Shown one piece after another: positions 8,075 through 16,156 of a DNA stretch of 64,000 nt. A model generated the notes under the pieces. It did not search any database. It was not told the DNA's origin and worked only from the letters and a program-made list of their open reading frames with translations. The position numbers were made by a program, and so were the translations under genes. How positions within the stretch are numbered: the stretch's first letter is position 1; each line of letters begins with the position of its first letter. The stretch spans positions 23,354 through 87,353 of the forward strand of contig NZ_ANAY01000028.1 of the NCBI RefSeq assembly GCF_000340965.1, in the 5' to 3' direction. Source of the DNA: Nocardiopsis kunsanensis DSM 44524 (GTDB taxonomy: Bacteria > Actinomycetota > Actinomycetes > Streptosporangiales > Streptosporangiaceae).

Positions 8075-8766
8075 TCCGGACGGTCGCGGTGGTCGTCCCT
8101 GCCCACGACGAGAGTGCATGTGTGGCGGCCTGCCTCTCTGCGGTGCACCGCGCCCTGGAGCACGCGCCCGTGCCTCCCGAGCACCGCCACGTGGTGGTCG
8201 TGGCCGACGGCTGCCGGGACGGAACGGCCTCGGCAGCCCGTCTCCTGGGCGCCCACGTGGTGGAGGTGCCCCATTGCGGTGTGGGTGCGGCCCGGGACGT
8301 GGGCGTGCGGCGCGCACTGGCCCTGGCGGGCGGGGTCCCGGCCGACTCGGTCTGGTTGGCCTCGACCGACGCCGACACCCTCGTTCCCGTCCGGTGGATC
8401 GCCGACCAGCTCGTGCACGCGAAGGCCGGACACGACGCCGTGGCCGGGACCGTGGAGGTGACCGATTGGTCACTGCGCTCCGAGGGACTGGCCGAACGGT
8501 TCGGACTGCGGTTCCCCGTGGCGGACGGGCACGATCATGTTCACGGTGCCAACCTCGGGGTCCGGGCCTCCGCGTACGTCGACGCAGGCGGCTTTCCCGA
8601 CCTCGGGTCGGGGGAGGACCACGCCCTGGTGGAGCGCCTCACCGGCCTCGGCCTTTCCGTGCGCAGCCCCGGGGACCTCCCGGTACGGACCTCGGCCCGG
8701 CGGTCGTTCCGGGCACCGGAGGGTTTCGGACGGTTGCTCGACACCCTGGAGCGGGGAGTGGTGTGA
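8071..8766 (+). CDS. Glycosyltransferase family 2
   Basis: The 231-residue product is a GT-A fold glycosyltransferase. It starts MIRTVAVVVPAHDESACV (GTG 8071 overlapping the previous stop), has the nucleotide-sugar region VVVVADGCRDGTASAAR, the metal-binding DxD-like STDADT (about residue 104) and a C-terminal GSGEDHALVERL matching the ED acid/base region. There are no membrane spans, so it is probably cytosolic. It is the last gene of the operon and ends 26 bases before the convergent GntR gene. Confidence 0.9.
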   Translation: MIRTVAVVVPAHDESACVAACLSAVHRALEHAPVPPEHRHVVVVADGCRDGTASAARLLGAHVVEVPHCGVGAARDVGVRRALALAGGVPADSVWLASTDADTLVPVRWIADQLVHAKAGHDAVAGTVEVTDWSLRSEGLAERFGLRFPVADGHDHVHGANLGVRASAYVDAGGFPDLGSGEDHALVERLTGLGLSVRSPGDLPVRTSARRSFRAPEGFGRLLDTLERGVV

Positions 8767-8791
8767 CCGGTTCGGACGGTCTCCGGTGCGG

Positions 8792-9469
8792 TCAGGCCCT
8801 GTCCCGTCCCGTGAGCACGTGGAGGGCGTGCGAGCGGTGGTCGGCGAAGAGACGGAGCGCGGCCTCGGGATCGCGTGCGCGTAGGGCCTCGACGAGGTCG
8901 CGGTGTTCGCCGGGCACGGTCGCGAGGTAGTCCTCGACGCTGACGCCGATACGGCTGACGAGGAACAGGTGCACCTGGGAGCGGATCGTGTGCCAGGCCT
9001 CCTGCAGGCGGCGGTGGCCGCCTGCGGCGTAGACCGCATCGTGGAAGGCGATGTCGAGGGCCACCAGTTCGTGGGCGTCCTCGGCTCGGCGCATGCGGTC
9101 GGCGACACGTGCGAGGGTGTCGAGGTCCTCCTCCGACGCCCGTTCGACGGCGAGCCGTACGGCGAGGTGTTCGAGGGTTCCGCGCAGGCTGTCGATCTCG
9201 GCCACGTCCTCGCCGGAGAGTTCGACGACCACGGCGCCGCGGTGCCAGCCGCTGCGCAGCAGCCCTTCGCCCTCCAGGCACATGAGGGCCTCGCGGACCG
9301 GTCCGCGGCTGACCTCGAGCGCGGAGGACAGTTCGGTCTCGCGCAGCTGGGTGCCGGGCGGGTAGGTCCCGTCGAAGATCGCTGCGCGGACGCTGTCGGC
9401 GACCTCGTCGGCGAGCCCCCGGCGGCGTGCCGGGCCGACCCCGCCCAGCGGCCTGTTGTCTGTTGCCAC
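8792..9469 (-). CDS. GntR family transcriptional regulator, FCD domain
   Basis: The 225-residue product has an N-terminal winged helix-turn-helix ([21 protein letters not shown], then [19 protein letters not shown]) and an all-helical FCD ligand domain ([40 protein letters not shown]). FCD domains usually bind organic acids, with metal bound by Asp/His residues such as those in DIAFHDAV and PGEH. GTG 9469 is preferred because GGAGGAGG lies ten bases upstream; a GTG at 9493 has no such site. The gene is divergent from the VOC protein gene with a palindromic site between them, so it probably controls that gene and itself. Confidence 0.92.
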   Translation of the reverse strand: MATDNRPLGGVGPARRRGLADEVADSVRAAIFDGTYPPGTQLRETELSSALEVSRGPVREALMCLEGEGLLRSGWHRGAVVVELSGEDVAEIDSLRGTLEHLAVRLAVERASEEDLDTLARVADRMRRAEDAHELVALDIAFHDAVYAAGGHRRLQEAWHTIRSQVHLFLVSRIGVSVEDYLATVPGEHRDLVEALRARDPEAALRLFADHRSHALHVLTGRDRA

Positions 9470-9497
9470 TCTTGTCGAACCTCCTCCGGACACTCTA

Positions 9498-9509
9498 ATG
9501 TCAACATTC
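9498..9509. promoter_or_regulatory. Palindromic operator candidate for the FCD-GntR regulator
   Basis: The perfect palindrome AATGT-CA-ACATT lies between the divergent GntR and VOC genes, and CGGACATT repeats one half-site just to the right (9510-9517). FCD-type GntR proteins often bind short palindromes of the TNGTNNNACNA kind, which this resembles. Assignment to this regulator is inference from position. Confidence 0.55.
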
Positions 9510-9556
9510 GGACATTGAGTGCGACCGTTCTCGGTCCTCCACAGGAAGGTGTCGGC

Positions 9557-9988
9557 ATGACCGTTCTGGACTCACCCATCCCCCGTTTCCACCTGGCCGT
9601 TCCCGTCGACGACCTCGCGGCCGCCCGGCGTTTCTACGGTGAGGTGCTCGGTCTCTCCCAGGGGCGCAGCTCCGACACCTGGATCGACTGGAATCTGGAG
9701 GGCCACCAGTTCGTGACCCACCTGGCTCCCGAGGGGCAGCGCCGCATCCACAACCCCGTGGACGGCCACGACGTGCCCGTCCCGCACTTCGGGCTCGTCC
9801 TGACCGTCGCCGAGTTCCAGAAGCTCGCCGAGCGCCTGCGTGCTGCGGACACCGAGTTCGTCATCGAACCCTACGTGCGGTTCGAGGGCGAGCCGGGTGA
9901 GCAGTGGACGATGTTCCTGTTCGACCCGGCCGGCAACGCGATGGAGTTCAAGGCCTTCGCCGACGATTCCCAGGTCTTCGCGGTCTGA
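9557..9988 (+). CDS. VOC superfamily (glyoxalase/dioxygenase-like) protein
   Basis: The 143-residue product is a single vicinal-oxygen-chelate domain. It starts [20 protein letters not shown] (ATG 9557, AGGAAGG upstream), with the beta-alpha-beta module containing the first metal ligand candidate His in RFHLAV and the last in [12 protein letters not shown] (Glu). PHFGLVLTV supplies a middle His. Metal-dependent lyase, isomerase or dioxygenase chemistry is possible. The neighbouring FCD regulator points to an organic acid or small aldehyde as substrate, which is inference. Confidence 0.88.
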   Translation: MTVLDSPIPRFHLAVPVDDLAAARRFYGEVLGLSQGRSSDTWIDWNLEGHQFVTHLAPEGQRRIHNPVDGHDVPVPHFGLVLTVAEFQKLAERLRAADTEFVIEPYVRFEGEPGEQWTMFLFDPAGNAMEFKAFADDSQVFAV

Positions 9989-10002
9989 TCCCGGCAGGAG
10001 AG

Positions 10003-10041
10003 AAGGACGGCCGCCCGTCGTGCGCACGGGCGGCCGTCCTT
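10003..10041. terminator. Bidirectional terminator hairpin, 16-bp perfect stem
   Basis: AAGGACGGCCGCCCGT (10003-10018) pairs perfectly with 10026-10041 over a 7-base loop. It lies between the convergent VOC gene and the MFS small-subunit gene and ends in TT on the plus strand and AA on the other side, so it can serve both. Confidence 0.9.
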
Positions 10042-10052
10042 GGTCGAGCGGT

Positions 10053-10181
10053 CTAGGAGACGAAGAGCGCGGCGGCGTCGACGGCCGTCCGCACGACGCC
10101 GTACCCGAGGGCGACGAGCACGATCCCCCAGAGCACCACGGCGGCGATCTTCGACCGGATCTTGGTCTCAGTCCCGGTCAT
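10053..10181 (-). CDS. 42-aa small subunit of the adjacent MFS carrier (too short for usual gene calls)
   Basis: A GGAGGAGG site six bases before ATG 10181 opens a 42-residue protein, MTGTETKIRSKIAAVVLWGI..., with one hydrophobic helix (about residues 13-35) and the end DAAALFVS. Its start overlaps the last 14 bases of the OxlT-type MFS gene, so translation is coupled. Tiny one-helix proteins of this kind are a known companion of OxlT-family carriers (annotated as MFS transporter small subunit). The strong ribosome binding site, single membrane helix and terminator directly after the stop support a real gene. Confidence 0.85.
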   Translation of the reverse strand: MTGTETKIRSKIAAVVLWGIVLVALGYGVVRTAVDAAALFVS

Positions 10182-11556
10182 GGACGACCTCCTCCTTCGT
10201 ACCGTCCTTGTGGAGAGCCGACGCGGGCAGCGGGCGGACCAGGGTGTTCGCGAGGAGTCCGACCGCCATCACCCCGACCATGACCTGGAGCGAGAGCTCG
10301 TAGAGGGCGGGGCCCTCGCGTCCGGCGGCGAGTTGGATGTCGGCGATGACGTTGATGATCATCGGCCCTGCGATCCCCGCCAATGACCAGGCGGTGAGCA
10401 GGCGTCCGTGGATGGCGCCGACGTTGCGGGTGCCGAACAGGTCCTTGAGGTAGGCCGGTGCGGTCGAGAACCCGCCCCCGTAGAAGGACAGGATCACACC
10501 GGTCAGAGCCACGAACAGCACCACCGAGCTCGTTCCGGCGACCGCGATGAGCAGGTACAGCAGCCCGCCCAGCCCCAGGTAGCCGAGGTAGGTGCGCTTG
10601 CGGCCGAGGGCGTCCGAGGCCGAGGACCACACGAGGCGGCCCAGCATGTTGCACAGCGACAGGAAACCGACGTACCCGGCCGCTTCGGCGGGTCCGACGT
10701 CGCCGAAGAACTCCTGCACCATCGGTGCGGCCTGTTCGAGGATCCCGATGCCGGCGGTGACGTTGCAGAAGAGCACGGTCCACACCAGCCAGAACTGCCG
10801 CGTGGTGAAGGCGGTCTCCACGGTGACGCCGTCGGCGGCGGGCGCCCCGTCGGGTTGGGGCCTGGGGGCCCTCATGCCCTGCGGGGTCCAGCCCTCCGGG
10901 GGCACGCGCACGGTGAAGGCGCCCATCATCATGACCGCGAAGTACCCCGCGCCCAGGACCAGGAACGTGGGGGCGATGGCGTCGGCGGGGGTCTCACCCA
11001 GGTTCTCCAGCAGTGCCGAGGTGAGCGGCGAGGCGATGAGTGCGCCGCCGCCGAAACCCATGATGGCGATGCCCGTGGCCATGCCGGGGCGGTCGGGGAA
11101 CCACTTGATGAGGGTGGAGACCGGGGAGATGTAGCCGATCCCCAGGCCCAGGCCGCCCAGGACCCCGTACCCGAGGTACAGGAGCCAGAGTTGCCCGGTG
11201 GCCACGCCCAGGGCGCCGACGAGGAACCCTGCGCTCCAGAAGATCCCGGAGAAGAACATCGCCTTGCGCGGACCGTTGCGCTCCACCCACTTGCCGCCGA
11301 AGGCGGCGGAGAGGCCCAGCATGACGATGGCGATGCTGAAGATGACCCCGATCGCCGTCAGCGAGGTCTCGAAACGTTCCACCAGGGGGTTGCGGAAGAC
11401 GCTGAAGGCGTACACCTGGCCGATGGACAGATGCACGGCCAGCGCCGACGGTGGAATGAACCACCGGTTGTAGTCGGCCGGAGCGACGCTTCGCTCGCGG
11501 TCAAGAAGAGAGAGCATCAACCACGCTCGTTCACCGTTGTGTGCGTCCGTGGACAT
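10168..11556 (-). CDS. MFS transporter, oxalate:formate antiporter (OxlT) family
   Basis: The 462-residue product is a 12-helix major facilitator carrier. The start of the membrane part, NRWFIPPSALAVHLSIGQVYAFSVF, is typical of the OxlT family, as is the conserved loop after helix 2 (GGKWVERNGPRKAM). A cytoplasmic loop (about residues 215-245) separates the two six-helix halves. A start at the later Met (11517, MLSLLDRERS) is possible and would match relatives better. Substrate is probably an organic anion; a link to the nearby VOC/GntR pair is not established. The 42-aa partner follows with overlapping translation. Confidence 0.9.
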   Translation of the reverse strand: MSTDAHNGERAWLMLSLLDRERSVAPADYNRWFIPPSALAVHLSIGQVYAFSVFRNPLVERFETSLTAIGVIFSIAIVMLGLSAAFGGKWVERNGPRKAMFFSGIFWSAGFLVGALGVATGQLWLLYLGYGVLGGLGLGIGYISPVSTLIKWFPDRPGMATGIAIMGFGGGALIASPLTSALLENLGETPADAIAPTFLVLGAGYFAVMMMGAFTVRVPPEGWTPQGMRAPRPQPDGAPAADGVTVETAFTTRQFWLVWTVLFCNVTAGIGILEQAAPMVQEFFGDVGPAEAAGYVGFLSLCNMLGRLVWSSASDALGRKRTYLGYLGLGGLLYLLIAVAGTSSVVLFVALTGVILSFYGGGFSTAPAYLKDLFGTRNVGAIHGRLLTAWSLAGIAGPMIINVIADIQLAAGREGPALYELSLQVMVGVMAVGLLANTLVRPLPASALHKDGTKEEVVHDRD

Positions 11557-11827
11557 GGGGGCCGGTAGGGGATTGCGGGGGTCGTGTGGAAGGTGTGGCT
11601 GAGGGGTTCCGCTGAGCGGAAGTTTTAAGGTGAATCGACGATAAACGGGCGGTTTTCACGATGTCAACGGAAGTTTTCGTTCTTCGGAACGTGGTGTTCC
11701 GAGGAGCACGCCTCCGGGCCGTGGTGTCGGCCGGGTCTCAGCGACCGGGGTCGTGTTGCTGCCTCCGGATCCCGACCGCGCCGTCCAGGGTTGGTGGAGG
11801 ACGTGCCCCCTGTTCCGGGAGAACCGT

Positions 11828-13042
11828 TTGAACGCGAGGACCCGTATCGCAATAGCCGTGGCAGCGGCGTCGGCCGTCGTGGTTGCGGCCGCGTTCTTCG
11901 TCCTGGGTGGTGACGGCCCCGACGGCGCCCCGGACATCGCCGACAACATCTCGGGCACGGGCGGGAACGGGCCCGGGGTCCGAGTGGAGACGGTCGTCGA
12001 CGACCTGGGCCAGGCCTGGGGCACGGCGTTCCTGCCCGATTCCGGGGATCTGCTGGTCACCCAGGTCACCGGCGCCCTGTCGCTGGTGGACACCGAGAGC
12101 GGTGGGACCACGCAGATCAGCGGGACCCCCGAGGTCACCGCTGAGGGGCAGGGCGGCCTCCTCGACGTCGCGGTCGACCCGGAGTATCCCGAGGAACCGT
12201 GGGTCTACCTCACCTACTCCGCCGGGGACGGCGAGGGCACCACCAGCACCCACGTGGGCCGCGGACAGCTCGACGCCGACGAGGGCAGCCTGCGGGGCTT
12301 CGAGGTGCTCTTCACCGGTGAGCCGGACACAAGCGGCGAGCACTTCGGGTCGGTGCTGGCCTTCGACGCCGACGGCAAGCTCATCGTGACCCTCGGCGAC
12401 CGGGGAAGCAAGGAGTTCGCCGACCACCCGGCGCAGGACACCTCGAACACACTCGGCACCACGGTGCGCCTGGAACGCGACGGTTCGGTACCCGGGGACA
12501 ACCCGTTCGTGGACGACGACGAGGTCACAGACGAGATCTTCACCTACGGACACCGGAACGCGCAGGGCATCGCCGTCCAGCCCGGAACCGGCCGGATCTG
12601 GCTGAGCGAGCACGGCGAGCAGGAGGGCGACTCCCTGCGCACGATCGAGGGCGGCCAGAACCACGGTTGGCCGGTCGCACACACCGGCTGCGAGTACGGG
12701 ACCGACGTGCCCGTGGGTGACGACCCGTTCGAGCGCGAGGACGTGGAGGCCCCGGTGCACCACTGGGAGTGCGGATCGGACGGGTTCCCGCCGGCCGGGG
12801 CGGCCTTCTACGAGGGCGGGGAGTTCCCGTCCTGGGACGGCGACCTGCTGGTGGCGGGCCTGGGACAGCAGTACCTGGCCCGGTTCACCGTCGACGGCAG
12901 GGAGGTCGAAGAGGCCGAGGAGCTGTTGGTCGAGGAGGGTCTCAGGGTGCGCGACGTGGCTGTCGGCCCGCAGGACGGCGCCGTGTACGTGGCCTTCGAC
13001 GACGAGGGCGCCCCGCTCGTGAGGCTGACCGCCGACGGGTGA
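11828..13042 (+). CDS. PQQ-dependent sugar dehydrogenase family protein, membrane-anchored or lipoprotein-like
   Basis: The 404-residue product belongs to the soluble aldose/glucose dehydrogenase beta-propeller family (PF07995 type). After a short N-terminal membrane segment (residues about 6-27) come conserved blade motifs: WGTAFLPDSGDLLVT, GQGGLLDVAVDP, GSVLAFDADGKLIVTLGDRG, FTYGHRNAQGIA and WLSEHGEQEGD. These match the family's PQQ and catalytic His positions (GHRN, EHG). TTG 11828 is preferred as the start, with GGGAGA six bases ahead. It would oxidise sugars or related alcohols outside the membrane. No PQQ biosynthesis genes are in the window. Confidence 0.9.
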   Translation: MNARTRIAIAVAAASAVVVAAAFFVLGGDGPDGAPDIADNISGTGGNGPGVRVETVVDDLGQAWGTAFLPDSGDLLVTQVTGALSLVDTESGGTTQISGTPEVTAEGQGGLLDVAVDPEYPEEPWVYLTYSAGDGEGTTSTHVGRGQLDADEGSLRGFEVLFTGEPDTSGEHFGSVLAFDADGKLIVTLGDRGSKEFADHPAQDTSNTLGTTVRLERDGSVPGDNPFVDDDEVTDEIFTYGHRNAQGIAVQPGTGRIWLSEHGEQEGDSLRTIEGGQNHGWPVAHTGCEYGTDVPVGDDPFEREDVEAPVHHWECGSDGFPPAGAAFYEGGEFPSWDGDLLVAGLGQQYLARFTVDGREVEEAEELLVEEGLRVRDVAVGPQDGAVYVAFDDEGAPLVRLTADG

Positions 13043-13202
13043 CACCGGAAAACCTCGGAAGGACCGGCCCGCGATGCCCGTGTGCGGCCACAAGGCCGTG
13101 TTGGCACAGCACGGACGCCACTCTGTGGGAGCGGTCCACCGATGCATGCCGAGGACCTGGTCCACCCAGAGCACCGTGACCTGTACGTCCGGATGTGGGG
13201 TC

Positions 13203-14006
13203 TCAGCCGGCGACGGGCTCCTCGTGCGGGATCACCAGCGGGGTACCGGTGCGCGGGTCGGGTACGACGTCGCAGGCCAGACCGAAGACCTCACCGACGA
13301 GGTCACTGGTGACGACCTCGTGCGGGGCGCCGTCGGCGACCACACGGCCGCCGTCCATCATGATCAGGCGTGTGGCGAACCGGGCGGCCTGCGCCAGGTC
13401 GTGCAGCACGGCGACGACCGTGCGCCCGCGCCGGTGCAGCCGCGCGAAGAGCTGCAACAGGTCGTACTGGTGGGCGATGTCGAGGTAGGTGGTCGGCTCG
13501 TCCAGCAGCAGCACACCGGTGTCCTGGGCCAGCACCATCGCCACCCACGCGCGTTGGCGCTGCCCGCCGGAGAGGGAGGCCAGCGGCACTTCGGCCAGGT
13601 CGGCGGTGGCGGTGAGGTCGAGCGCTTCGGCGATGGCCTGCTCGTCCTCGGGGCTCCATTGGCGCAGCAACGTGTGGTGGGCGAACCGGCCCCGCTCGAC
13701 GAGGGAGCGCACCGTGACCCCGTCGGGCACCACGGGGCTCTGCGGCAGCAGGGCGAGCTCGCGGGCGACCGCCTTGGTGCGTCGGGTGCGCAGGTCGCGG
13801 CCGTGCAGCATCACCTGCCCGGACATGGGTCGGTTCACCCTCCCCAGTGCCTTGAGCAGGGTCGATTTGCCGCACCCGTTGGGGCCGACGACGACGGTGA
13901 ACTCGCCGGGGTCGATCTCGAGGTCGACCCCGTGCACGACCGGGTCGGCGCCGTAGCCCAGCGTCAGCGACCGGGCGGCCAGTACGGCGTTGGAGGGGGC
14001 GCTCAA
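13203..14006 (-). CDS. Iron-siderophore ABC transporter ATP-binding protein
   Basis: The 267-residue product powers the siderophore importer encoded just upstream. It has Walker A VVGPNGCGKSTLLKAL, signature LSGGQRQRAWVAMVLAQ, Walker B VLLLDEPTTYLDIAHQ and the H-loop LHDLAQAARFA, matching FepC/FecE; the DEPTTYLD string is typical of iron importers. TTG 14006 is chosen because it overlaps the permease stop (TTGA) and AAAGGGA precedes it; ATG 14024 in the same frame is the alternative. It is the last gene of a four-gene iron operon. Confidence 0.94.
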   Translation of the reverse strand: MSAPSNAVLAARSLTLGYGADPVVHGVDLEIDPGEFTVVVGPNGCGKSTLLKALGRVNRPMSGQVMLHGRDLRTRRTKAVARELALLPQSPVVPDGVTVRSLVERGRFAHHTLLRQWSPEDEQAIAEALDLTATADLAEVPLASLSGGQRQRAWVAMVLAQDTGVLLLDEPTTYLDIAHQYDLLQLFARLHRRGRTVVAVLHDLAQAARFATRLIMMDGGRVVADGAPHEVVTSDLVGEVFGLACDVVPDPRTGTPLVIPHEEPVAG

Positions 14007-15109
14007 AGGGTTCCCTTTCGCCATTCACGGATGAGCAGGTGGCCCAGGTAGATGCCTCCCAGGGCCATGGTGACGATGCCCACGGGCAGCCCCTCACCGA
14101 GGGGTACCCGTTGGACGACCAGGTCGGCGCACACGATCAGGAGGGCGCCGACGGCAGCGGACAGGACCAGGCTGGGGCCTCCTGCACCGGCCATGCGCCG
14201 GGCGATCTGCGGAGCGGTCAGGGCCACGAACGAGATCGGTCCGGCCACACTCACGGCAGCGGCCGAGAGCAGGACCGACATGAGGACGGCGACCGTACGG
14301 GTGGTCCTGGCGGGTGCGCCGAGGGTCTGGGAGGTCTCGTCACCCATCTCGCCGAGCCGGACCGGACCGGCCAGGTACAGCAGGACGGGCAGGCAGAACA
14401 GCAGCGCACCCCAGATGATGCCTGCGTGTCCCCAGTCGCGGGCTGTGAGGCTGCCGTTGAGGTAGGTGGCCAGGGAGGTCGCCTCGTCGCGGGCGATGAA
14501 GGCGACGACGAAGTGGGTGAAGGCCTGGGCCATGGCGGACACGCCGATACCGGCCACGATGATGCGTCCCGGATGGCGCAGTCCCGTCCCGGTGGACAGG
14601 GTGACCAGCCCGATGGCGATCCCCGCGCCGAGGAGCGCGCCGAGGGGGACGGGCACGGCCCCCGGAGCGATGAGTGCGGCCACGGACGCGCCGGCTCCTG
14701 CCCCGGCGCCGAGACCGATGACGTCGGGACTGCCCAGAGGGTTGCGGGTCACGGCCTGGAAGAGGGCGCCGGCGACACCGAGCGCGGCGCCCACCCCGAC
14801 ACCGACCAGGAGGCGTGGGCCGCGCAGCCGGGAGAGCACGAAGCGGTCGGTGGCCTCTCCCCCGCCGGTCAGGAGGCTCGGGAGCTGGGTGAGGGAGATG
14901 CCGAGGTCGCCGATGGTGAGGGTGACGGCGGAGGCCCCGAGCACTGCGGCCGTGATCAGGAGCCAGACGGTCAGGGACCGGTGGCGGATCGGCAGTGCAC
15001 CGACACGGCCCAGGCGCAGGACCAGCACGCCCGGCGGCGGCCCGTACTCGGCTTCCGGTGCGGGCTGTGCTTGCTGTGTGCGGGAGGCGAGGGTGGTCTG
15101 GCGGCTCAC
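14003..15109 (-). CDS. Iron-siderophore ABC transporter permease (FepG/FecD type)
   Basis: The 368-residue product is one of two FecCD-type permeases. After a proline-rich N-terminus come about nine or ten hydrophobic helices, with FecCD hallmarks LRGPRLLVGVGVGAALGVAG, FQAVTRNPLGSPDVIG and GLPVGIVTMALGGIYLG. GTG 15109 has GAGGAG six bases upstream and overlaps the previous permease stop (GTGA). It would form a heterodimer with the next protein in the inner membrane. Confidence 0.95.
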   Translation of the reverse strand: MSRQTTLASRTQQAQPAPEAEYGPPPGVLVLRLGRVGALPIRHRSLTVWLLITAAVLGASAVTLTIGDLGISLTQLPSLLTGGGEATDRFVLSRLRGPRLLVGVGVGAALGVAGALFQAVTRNPLGSPDVIGLGAGAGAGASVAALIAPGAVPVPLGALLGAGIAIGLVTLSTGTGLRHPGRIIVAGIGVSAMAQAFTHFVVAFIARDEATSLATYLNGSLTARDWGHAGIIWGALLFCLPVLLYLAGPVRLGEMGDETSQTLGAPARTTRTVAVLMSVLLSAAAVSVAGPISFVALTAPQIARRMAGAGGPSLVLSAAVGALLIVCADLVVQRVPLGEGLPVGIVTMALGGIYLGHLLIREWRKGTL

Positions 15110-16143
15110 GCGGTACTCCTCATCCGGCGAATGGCGTAGAGCAGCACGGGCGCCCCGACGAACGCGGTGACGACACCGACCATGAGTTCGGTCGGACGGA
15201 GAAGGGTGCGGCCCACGACGTCGGAGAGCAGCAGCAGCGTGGGGCCGACCAGGAGCGCGAAGGGCACTTGGAGCCGGAAGTCCACGCCGACCATGGCGCG
15301 CACGACGTGGGGCACCGCGAGTCCGACGAAGGCGATGGGGCCGACGGCGGCGGTGGCGCCGGCCGCGAGCAGGGTCGCTGCGACCAGTCCACCGCCTTGG
15401 ACCCAGGCCGTGGACACCCCGAGGGAGACGGCGGCCTCCCGGCCCAGGGCCATGGCGTTGAGCCCGCCCATGACGCACAGGGCGAGCACGAGCCCGGCGC
15501 CGACGACGGGCAGTGCGGCCCAGAAGACGTCGAAGCTGCGTCCGGCCAGGGAGCCGACGACCCAGTAACGGTAGCTGTCGAAGGAGTCGGGCAGGCTGAG
15601 AGCGATGGCCTGCACATAGGCGGTCAGGACGGCGGAGATGACCGCTCCGGCCAGGATCAGGCGCACCATGCCGCCGTCGCCTCCGCGGGTGCCCACGGTG
15701 TAGGCGGCTGCGCCGGCCAGCACCGCGCCGGGCAGGGCCGCCCAGACGGTGCCGGTGACGGTGGTGGGGCCGGCCACTGCGGTCACCGTGACCACGGCCG
15801 CGGCGGCGCCGGCGTTGACACCGAGCAGGCCCGGGTCGGCGAGGGGGTTGCGGGTGATGCCCTGCATGAGGGTGCCCGCCAGGGCCAGGGAGGCGCCGGC
15901 CATGATGCCCAGGACGGTACGGGGATAGCGCGATTCCACGACCGTGGTGGTGAATTCTTCACCGGTGCCGGTGAGCGCTCCGATGACGTCTGCGGGTGTG
16001 GTGATGCGGCTGCCCATGACCAGGCTGAGCACGGCCGCGCCGGCCAGGGCGGCCGCGGCCAGGCCGAACATGAGAGCGACACGGACCCCACCGGGGCGTG
16101 TGCGCCGGTCGGGGCCCGTAGCCGCGGTCGTCTGTGTTGCCAT
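15106..16143 (-). CDS. Iron-siderophore ABC transporter permease (FepD/FecC type)
   Basis: The 345-residue product is the partner FecCD permease. The motifs SRYPRTVLGIMAGASLALAG, MQGITRNPLADPGLLGV and VGPIAFVGLAVPHVVR are typical of the family, with about ten hydrophobic segments. The stop overlaps the start of the second permease. It begins 13 bases downstream of the binding-protein gene stop, so the whole set is one transcript driven by the promoter at 17249-17278. Confidence 0.95.
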   Translation of the reverse strand: MATQTTAATGPDRRTRPGGVRVALMFGLAAAALAGAAVLSLVMGSRITTPADVIGALTGTGEEFTTTVVESRYPRTVLGIMAGASLALAGTLMQGITRNPLADPGLLGVNAGAAAAVVTVTAVAGPTTVTGTVWAALPGAVLAGAAAYTVGTRGGDGGMVRLILAGAVISAVLTAYVQAIALSLPDSFDSYRYWVVGSLAGRSFDVFWAALPVVGAGLVLALCVMGGLNAMALGREAAVSLGVSTAWVQGGGLVAATLLAAGATAAVGPIAFVGLAVPHVVRAMVGVDFRLQVPFALLVGPTLLLLSDVVGRTLLRPTELMVGVVTAFVGAPVLLYAIRRMRSTA

Positions 16144-16156
16144 CGTGGGTTCTCGG

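Noticed and set aside
10408..11568. Long plus-strand open frame opposite the MFS gene
   Set aside because: It is Gly/Glu/His/Ala-rich, has no family features and lies exactly opposite a clear membrane carrier; it is an artefact of GC-rich codon bias.
14039..15139. Long plus-strand open frame opposite a siderophore permease
   Set aside because: It lies opposite the FecCD-type permease and shows only shadow composition (Gly, Asp, Glu, Gln).
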